The notes under the pieces: model-generated
What the model saw: only the letters and a program-made list of their open reading frames with translations
Told to the model about the DNA's origin: nothing
Databases searched by the model: none
Made by a program: the position numbers and the translations under genes
From: Sphingomonas aurea
GTDB taxonomy: Bacteria; Pseudomonadota; Alphaproteobacteria; Sphingomonadales; Sphingomonadaceae
DNA: 64,000 nt
Direction: 5' to 3'
Assembly (NCBI RefSeq): GCF_030678875.1
Contig: NZ_JAUUDS010000002.1
Span: 124,001-188,000 of the forward strand
Part shown: positions 59,158-64,000 of the stretch, one piece after another
Position numbering within the stretch: the first letter of the stretch is position 1
Layout: every line of letters starts with the position of its first letter

Positions 59158-59274
59158 GCGCGAAGGCGCAAAGACGCGAAGAGGTGGCGTCCGGAGCAGC
59201 GGCAGCTTGCCATCGGTAGCGAGGTGATTGGTCGGTTGCGCTGCCGCGCCCCAGACACCTTTGCGCCTTCGCGC
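59158..59274. repeat. Inverted repeat with perfect 16-bp arms
   Basis: GCGCGAAGGCGCAAAG (59158-59173) is mirrored at 59259-59274 around about 85 nt. The middle (GCAGCGGCAGCTTGCC... GCGCTGCCGCGCC) resembles sequence near 36711-36760, so the two gaps share a repeat family. Confidence 0.85.
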
Positions 59275-59342
59275 GCATCACTCCTATACCGGCCCCCAAA
59301 GCGCCATTGCCCCCCCTTCCCCCCCGCCCTAAATGCGCGCGC

Positions 59343-60203
59343 ATGACCGAGATCACCGTCGCCGCGCTCCAGCTCGGCTTTTCCGCCGACATCGACCGCA
59401 ACATCGCCAACGTGTCGCGCCTGGTGCGTGAGGCGGCGGCGCGCGGCGCGCAGGTGATCCTGCCGCCCGAACTGTTCGAGGGCGAGTATTTCTGCCGGGT
59501 CGAGGATGAGGGCCTGTTCGCCAACGCCGCACCGGTCGGCGAGCACAAGGCGGTGCTCGCCATGCAGGCGCTGGCCGAGGCGCTGAAGGTCACCATCCCG
59601 ACCAGCTTCTTCGAGGCCGACGGGCCGCATTACTATAACAGCCTGGCGATGATCGGTCCCGACGGCGAAGTGCAGGGCGTCTATCGCAAGAGCCACATTC
59701 CGGACGGCCCCGGTTACGAGGAGAAATTCTATTTCCGCCCCGGCAATACCGGGTTCAAGGTTTGGCCGGCGCCGCCGACCGCGCCGGGCTGGACACTGGG
59801 CGTCGGCGTCTGCTGGGACCAATGGTATCCCGAAACCGCGCGCGCGCTGATGCTGATGGGCGCCGAACTGCTCTTCTACCCCACTGCGATCGGCAGCGAG
59901 CCGCACGACACCAGCCTCGATACCGCGCGCCTGTGGCGGCGCGCGATGGTCGGCCATGCGGTATCCAACGTCGTGCCGGTGGTCGCCGCCAACCGCATCG
60001 GCACCGAACATGGCCAGCATTTCTACGGCACCAGCTTCATCACCGACGAGCGCGGTGACATTCTCGCCGAGCTGGACCGCGAGGAAGAGGGCGTCATCAC
60101 CGCCACGCTCGACCTTGCCCGCATCCGCCGCCACCGTGCCGCCTTCGGCTTCTTCCGCGACCGCCGGCCGGAGCTGTACGGCCGGTTGGTCGCCGACGTC
60201 TGA
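59343..60203 (+). CDS. aguB: N-carbamoylputrescine amidase
   Basis: ATG at 59343 gives 286 residues of the nitrilase fold. The catalytic triad is Glu in PPELFEGEYF, Lys in GVYRKSHIPDGPG, and Cys in GVGVCWDQWYPE. The wording around the Cys (C-W-D-Q-W-Y/F-P-E) and the N-terminal VAALQLGFS are typical of N-carbamoylputrescine amidase, which makes putrescine from the agmatine pathway. No agmatine deiminase (aguA) gene is adjacent in the window. It overlaps folK if that gene uses its CTG start. Confidence 0.93.
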   Translation: MTEITVAALQLGFSADIDRNIANVSRLVREAAARGAQVILPPELFEGEYFCRVEDEGLFANAAPVGEHKAVLAMQALAEALKVTIPTSFFEADGPHYYNSLAMIGPDGEVQGVYRKSHIPDGPGYEEKFYFRPGNTGFKVWPAPPTAPGWTLGVGVCWDQWYPETARALMLMGAELLFYPTAIGSEPHDTSLDTARLWRRAMVGHAVSNVVPVVAANRIGTEHGQHFYGTSFITDERGDILAELDREEEGVITATLDLARIRRHRAAFGFFRDRRPELYGRLVADV

Positions 60204-60679
60204 GCGCGCCGTATCTCTACGCCGTCGCACTGGGCGGCAACCGCCGCACCCGCCACGGCAGCCCCGCCGCCACCCTTCGCGCGGCGCTGGCCATGATCGG
60301 CGGGGTGGAAGCGGTGTCGCCGGTCATCGCGACCCCGCCGCTCGGCCCTTCGATCCGCCGGTTCGCCAACGCCGCCGCGCTGATCCGCAGCGCCGAACCG
60401 CCCCCCGTCCTGCTCGCCCGGCTGAAGGCGATCGAGCGCAGCCTCGGCCGTCGCCCCGGCCGCCGCTGGGGCGCGCGGCCGATCGATCTCGACATCGTCC
60501 TCTGGTCCGGCGGTCGCTGGCGCAGTCGAACCCTCGCTGTCCCGCATCTCGCCTTTCGCGACCGCCGCTTCGTCCTCGCCCCGCTCGCGCGCATCGTGCC
60601 GTGCTGGCGCGATCCGGTCAGCGGCCGCACCATCCGGCAGTTGCTGACCCAGGTTGACCGCCGCCGGCCATCCACCTAG
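60200..60679 (+). CDS. folK: HPPK-like folate kinase; non-ATG start inferred
   Basis: Starting at CTG 60200, overlapping the aguB stop as CTGA, the protein has 159 residues and opens SAPYLYAVALGGNRRTRHG, the A-L-G-x-N strand required in HPPK. The ATG at 60293 would remove that strand, so it is unlikely to be the true start. Further HPPK features are SPVIATPPLGPSIRRFANAA, LLARLKAIERSLGRR, and RRWGARPIDLDIVLW with the metal-binding Asp pair. It transfers pyrophosphate to 6-hydroxymethyl-dihydropterin in folate synthesis. The usual G-P-x-Y/Q around the substrate site is altered (PPLGPSIRRF), so activity on another substrate is possible. Confidence 0.8.
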   Translation: MSAPYLYAVALGGNRRTRHGSPAATLRAALAMIGGVEAVSPVIATPPLGPSIRRFANAAALIRSAEPPPVLLARLKAIERSLGRRPGRRWGARPIDLDIVLWSGGRWRSRTLAVPHLAFRDRRFVLAPLARIVPCWRDPVSGRTIRQLLTQVDRRRPST

Positions 60680-60695
60680 GTCCGCCCCGGGCGAT

Positions 60696-60771
60696 GGGTC
60701 CGTAGCTCAGTCGGTAGAGCAAGCGACTTTTAATCGAGAGGTCCCGGGTTCGAGCCCCGGCGGACCCACCA
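60696..60771 (+). tRNA. tRNA-Lys (TTT)
   Basis: The 76 nt fold as a tRNA: acceptor GGGTCCG/CGGACCC (perfect), D arm GCTC/GAGC, T arm CCGGG/CCCGG with TTCGAGC, and an encoded CCA at 60769-60771. The anticodon loop CTTTTAA puts TTT at 60729-60731, so it reads Lys codons AAA and AAG. The lower anticodon stem has two apposed mismatches, A27-G43 and G28-A42, leaving three Watson-Crick pairs. It stands between folK and the RNase H-like gene. Confidence 0.95.
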
Positions 60772-60803
60772 TCGCCCGATCCTCTCGCCAGCCGGACGGG
60801 GCC

Positions 60804-61175
60804 ATGCCCGCACGCACCAAGATCTTCTTCGACGGCGGCCTGCGCCCCGCGGGCATGGAGATCGCCGTCGTGCTGCGCGGCCGGGCGACGATCCTCACCG
60901 ATCTCGGTCCGGGCACCAGCATGACCGCCGAGTGGCTGGCGCTGCTCCATGCCGCCGAACTGGCGCGGATGGAGCGACTCGCCGATGCGGTGCTGATCGG
61001 GGACGCCGCCGCCATCGTCGCGCAGGCGAACGGCCGCGTCCGCACGCCGCCGCCGCATCGCGACCATCTGGAGCGGCTCTGCCGGCTGCTCGGTGCCGGA
61101 CCGCCGCTCCGCATCCGCGCGGTACGCCGCTCGCACAATCTGGCCGGCATCGCCCTGGATAGACTACACTTGTAA
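60804..61175 (+). CDS. RNase H-like fold protein
   Basis: ATG at 60804 gives 123 residues. The opening TKIFFDGGLRPAGMEIAVVL is the first RNase H strand pair with Asp, TAEWLALLHAAELA has Glu in the first helix, and ADAVLIGDAAAIVAQ has the second Asp. These match the D-E-D triad of RNase HI. The final Asp of the tetrad is less clear; HNLAGIALDRL near the end contains one. It could cleave RNA in RNA-DNA hybrids or be a catalytically weak relative, since such short versions are common in sphingomonads. It is between the tRNA and a TonB receptor gene. Confidence 0.75.
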   Translation: MPARTKIFFDGGLRPAGMEIAVVLRGRATILTDLGPGTSMTAEWLALLHAAELARMERLADAVLIGDAAAIVAQANGRVRTPPPHRDHLERLCRLLGAGPPLRIRAVRRSHNLAGIALDRLHL

Positions 61176-61226
61176 TCGCAACCGGAGGCTGTATTGTCAC
61201 GCTAGAACACTGGGGGAGCGGGCGTG

Positions 61227-63416
61227 ATGGGGGTGGTGGGGTGTCTGGCGATGCTGGCGCAGGTGGCGGGTGCCCCACCGGCCGAGCCGATCCCCGCGCC
61301 CGCCGCCGATCCGGCGACCACACGCAGCGACCGACCCACCCCCTCGCCCGAGACCGCCGACACGGTGACCGCCCCGTCCGGCGAGGCGATCGCGCCCGCC
61401 GCCCAGCCCGCCGCCACGGCGCCCCCGCCAGGCGCGACCGGAGCGAGCGACGGGCGACTGGTCTATGACGCCGCCTTCTTCCGCGCCTTCTCGCCCGCCA
61501 CCGCGCTCGAGATCGTGCGCCGCACCCCCGGCTTCCAGCTCGACGTCGCCGATCAGGAGGTACGCGGCTTCGGCCAGGCCGCGGGCAACTTCGTCATCAA
61601 CGGCCAGCGCCCCTCGGCGAAGTCCGACACGCCCGCGACCATCCTCCAGCGCATCCCCGCCAACCGCGTGCTGCGCGTGGAGGTCGGCCGCGGCGACCTG
61701 TTCGGAGCGGAGTTCGCCGGCCGGCCACAGGTCCTGAACCTCGTCCTGACCGACACCGGCGGCGTCGCCGGCACGGTCGAGGGCAGCGTGATGCGCGACT
61801 ATACCGGCCATCTCTATCCGGCCGGCACCGCCTCCACGCTGATCCGTCGCGGCCGGTCGAGCCTGAACCTGGCGCTCGGCGTCGTCAACGAGCGCACCAC
61901 CGAGGAAGGGTTCGACCGCATCACCACCCTGCCTGCTGGGCAGCAGACCGAATACCGCCGCAAGATCAATCGCCTGGTCGAGCCGGAGGGTTATGTATCG
62001 GGCGCCTACGAGTTCAACGGCGGTACCAACGACACCGCCCACCTGAACGGCCGCCTGTCGCTCGATCGCACGGCACTGACGCAGAGCAACACCGTCACCC
62101 CCGCCACCGGCCCCGTCCGCGACGACCGCCTGACCCAGCGCTACAAACTGACCGGGTACGAGCTGGGCGGCGACTATACCCGCCCGTTCCTGGGTGGCGG
62201 GCTGAAGCTGATTGGCCTCGTCACCCGCAAGGCGCGCGACGACCGCGACCTGTCGCTGCTGCGTGTCGAGAGCGACGTCGTCGGCGGCTTCGCCCAGTCG
62301 GTGGACGATCACCGCGACGAGACGGTGATCCGCACCGTCTGGAACCGCTCCGACCTCGCCGGGTGGAGCGTCGAGCTGGGCGTCGAGGGCGCGCTCAACG
62401 TGCTGCGCAGCGACGTCAACCTGTTCGAGATCGCCGAGGGCGGCGGCCGCACCCGCATCGACCTCCCGGTCGATCAGGCGACGGTGCGCGAGTATCGCGG
62501 TGAGACCTTCGTCAATGTGGGGCGTCTGCTCTCCACACGCCTGCGCGTCGACATGGGCGTGACCTATGAGGCATCGCGCCTCACCGTGTCGGGCGATGCC
62601 GCGGCGCGCCGGGTGCTGACGTTCCTGAAACCGCGGGTCACGCTCGACTGGCGGCCGGGCGGCAAGTGGCATGCCCAGGCGTCGGTCAAGCGCACCGTCG
62701 CCCAGCTTCAGTTCGAGGATTTCATCAGCGTCGCCGAGCTGACCAACGAGCGCGTCAACGGCGGCAACGCCAACCTCCAGCCGCAGCGCGCGTGGGAGAC
62801 GCTGGCCTTCGTCGAACGGCCGATCCTGGGCGATGGCCTCGTCCGGCTGGAGGCGGGATACAACCGCATCCAGCTGGTGCAGGACCGCGTACCGACGCCC
62901 GAGGGGTTCGACGCGCCGGGCAACCTGGGTGATGGCGAGCTGTACCTGCTGCGCGGCCGGATCGACGCGCCGCTGACGCCGATCGGGGTAAAGGGCGGGC
63001 GGGCGACCATCTATGTCTCCTATGTCGGCACGCGGGTCGACGATCCCTATACCGGGCGCGGGCGGCCCTTCTCGGGCACCTCGCCGCTGCTGGCCACCGC
63101 CAGCCTGCGCCAGGACAGCCGCCGCTTCGCCTGGGGCGTCGATCTGGAGGCGGCGCTGCCGACCGCCTTCTATCGCCTGAACGAGATCGACCGCAGCTAC
63201 AGCCGTGCGCCCTACGTGACCGTCTTCGCCGAATATCGGCCGACGTCGCGCTCGACGATCACCATCGGGCTAGACAATGCCAGCGGCGCTCCCGCCTTTC
63301 GCCGCCGCACCTTCTACCTCCCCGACCGGCGCACCGAGGAGCCGTCACTGCTGGAGCTGCGCCAGCGCAACCGCCACATCGTGCCGTTCGTGAAGGTCAA
63401 GCACCAGTTCGGGTGA
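61227..63416 (+). CDS. TonB-dependent receptor, short type with Pro-rich N-terminus
   Basis: ATG at 61227 (GTG at 61224 also possible) follows GGGGGAG by eight nt; 729 residues. A signal peptide of weak length (MGVVGCLAMLAQVAG) precedes about 60 residues of Pro, Ala and Thr (a periplasmic linker). The plug is present in atypical form, RRTPGFQLDVADQEVRGFG then FVINGQRPSAKSDTPATIL. The barrel has many alternating aromatic strands and ends VPFVKVKHQFG with terminal Phe-Gly. This matches the group of TonB receptors that lack a canonical TonB box and are often placed near cell-surface genes. The substrate is unknown. Confidence 0.88.
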   Translation: MGVVGCLAMLAQVAGAPPAEPIPAPAADPATTRSDRPTPSPETADTVTAPSGEAIAPAAQPAATAPPPGATGASDGRLVYDAAFFRAFSPATALEIVRRTPGFQLDVADQEVRGFGQAAGNFVINGQRPSAKSDTPATILQRIPANRVLRVEVGRGDLFGAEFAGRPQVLNLVLTDTGGVAGTVEGSVMRDYTGHLYPAGTASTLIRRGRSSLNLALGVVNERTTEEGFDRITTLPAGQQTEYRRKINRLVEPEGYVSGAYEFNGGTNDTAHLNGRLSLDRTALTQSNTVTPATGPVRDDRLTQRYKLTGYELGGDYTRPFLGGGLKLIGLVTRKARDDRDLSLLRVESDVVGGFAQSVDDHRDETVIRTVWNRSDLAGWSVELGVEGALNVLRSDVNLFEIAEGGGRTRIDLPVDQATVREYRGETFVNVGRLLSTRLRVDMGVTYEASRLTVSGDAAARRVLTFLKPRVTLDWRPGGKWHAQASVKRTVAQLQFEDFISVAELTNERVNGGNANLQPQRAWETLAFVERPILGDGLVRLEAGYNRIQLVQDRVPTPEGFDAPGNLGDGELYLLRGRIDAPLTPIGVKGGRATIYVSYVGTRVDDPYTGRGRPFSGTSPLLATASLRQDSRRFAWGVDLEAALPTAFYRLNEIDRSYSRAPYVTVFAEYRPTSRSTITIGLDNASGAPAFRRRTFYLPDRRTEEPSLLELRQRNRHIVPFVKVKHQFG

Positions 63417-63438
63417 CGGCCCGCCCCTTACCCGTCAT

Positions 63439-63454
63439 TCCCGCGAAAGCGGGA
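63439..63454. terminator. Short hairpin between convergent genes
   Basis: TCCCGC (63439-63444) and GCGGGA (63449-63454) pair around GAAA, 22 nt after the TonB receptor stop. CCGTCATTCCCGCGAAAGCG wording is a repeat common in proteobacterial gaps; here it sits between convergent genes and likely terminates both. Confidence 0.5.
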
Positions 63455-63475
63455 TTACGGACATGAGGAGCGGCC

Positions 63476-64000
63476 CTACCGTGTCGGGTCGATCAGATAC
63501 TTCTCCCCCGTCGCCTTCCTCTCATACGCCCGCAGCACATCGGGGTTCAGCGCCTCGGCCAGCCCGATCGTCGCGGTGTAACGGCTGGCGAAGGTGGTCG
63601 TCAGTTCGGCCACCACGCGCGCGCGCATCGCCTTCACCGTCTCGCGCGGGGCGCGCTGCAGGAACGGGGTCAGCAGGAAGCCGCTGACGCTCCACTGGAA
63701 CCCGAACGCCAGCCGGTTGATCGTCGTCGGCGACAGGTCGAGCGCGCCATAGATATAGAGCTGCTTGAAGGTGTCCGAGCCGTAGCGGCTGTACGCCGCC
63801 GCCGATCGGCTGGCGGCCTGCTCCATCGCCTGCACGATGTCGCTGCCGAGCGTTCCGCCACCGATCGCGTCGAACGCGATGGTCGCCCCCGTTGCCGCGA
63901 TCGCCTCGACCAGTGCTTTCCGGAAATCGGGCGCGCTGCTGTCGAGCACATGGGTCGCGCCGATATCGGTCAGGATCTTCGCCTGCGCCGCAGATCGGAC
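63476..64000 (-). CDS. Zinc-type alcohol dehydrogenase/quinone oxidoreductase-like, C-terminal part (cut by window edge)
   Basis: The minus frame is open from the window end to the stop at 63476-63478 and gives 174 residues. It reads KILTDIGATHVLDSSAPDFRKALVEAI, then TIAFDAIGGGTLGSDIVQAM: the second half of the nucleotide-binding domain of medium-chain dehydrogenases, where IGA-x-x-V is followed by D-x-I/V-G-G. Later SPTTINRLAFGFQWSVSGFLLTPFL and LAEALNPDVLRAYERKATGEKYLIDP form the C-terminus of the QOR-like group. No zinc ligands are in this part. The first half of the protein lies beyond the window. Confidence 0.82.
   Translation of the reverse strand, partial: VRSAAQAKILTDIGATHVLDSSAPDFRKALVEAIAATGATIAFDAIGGGTLGSDIVQAMEQAASRSAAAYSRYGSDTFKQLYIYGALDLSPTTINRLAFGFQWSVSGFLLTPFLQRAPRETVKAMRARVVAELTTTFASRYTATIGLAEALNPDVLRAYERKATGEKYLIDPTR

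Overview
The window looks like a chromosomal segment of a sphingomonad alphaproteobacterium (Sphingomonas or a close relative). The reasons are very high GC with GC-rich third codon positions, an era-rnc-lepB cluster, two large TonB-dependent receptors, a DUF6894-type small protein, sphingomonad-style integrase and IS remnants, and long GC-rich intergenic palindromes. This assignment is an inference from gene content, not from an rRNA gene; no rRNA is present. One tRNA (Lys, TTT) is present and no CRISPR array was seen.

Region 1 (1-10.7 kb) is loosely packed accessory DNA: the end of an NhaP-type antiporter, an aldo/keto reductase, a three-gene run (small acidic protein, nucleoside deaminase, ComEA-like helix-hairpin-helix protein), two SDR enzymes, a membrane chemoreceptor with an overlapping small membrane protein, an EAL phosphodiesterase, a DUF6894 protein and a small lipoprotein. 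Gene-free stretches of 430-810 nt separate them.

Region 2 (10.7-19.4 kb) is an oxidative/aldehyde-stress block on the + strand: a royal-jelly/dopachrome-tautomerase-like protein, a haem catalase and paoABC molybdenum aldehyde dehydrogenase subunits, tightly overlapping, followed by a GST and a pyruvate-oxidase-like ThDP enzyme. A sequence matching the general-stress EcfG promoter (GGAAC-N17-TGTT) lies just upstream of the first gene.

Region 3 (19.4-27.5 kb) is a decayed, plastic zone: a twice-frameshifted integrase, a TfoX-N protein, an SLC13 permease, a dead copy of the helix-hairpin-helix gene, a truncated DUF2235 gene interrupted by an AT-rich gene for a PrsW-like predicted intramembrane protease, an IS630 fragment, and an intact IS91-type element with its own tyrosine recombinase.

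Nine copies of an approximately 59-bp repeat (GACCCA...CGGTCATTC...GTTCA), all in the same orientation and several placed just after stop codons, are scattered through the first 23.1 kb. I found none after that. This is the most notable unexplained structure in the window.

Region 4 (27.5-45.3 kb) is mostly core: sirtuin, glycine-zipper protein, era/rnc/lepB, pgi, a vapBC toxin-antitoxin pair spliced between pgi and gor, enoyl-CoA hydratase, an esterase, rarD, the E2/E1beta/E1alpha genes of a branched-chain 2-oxoacid dehydrogenase and a DEAD-box helicase. After the helicase comes a small gene whose Shine-Dalgarno is buried in a strong hairpin.

Region 5 (45.4-64 kb) is a carbohydrate-acquisition area: a MalK-like ATPase convergent with a permease-permease-binding-protein operon, a divergent TonB receptor, GT2, a DUF3772/MscS channel, a YcaQ-type glycosylase overlapping a GH39 glycosidase, aguB, folK, tRNA-Lys, an RNase H-like protein, a second TonB receptor and a truncated zinc-type dehydrogenase at the edge. 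Long palindromic repeats mark many intergenic gaps from 34 kb onward.
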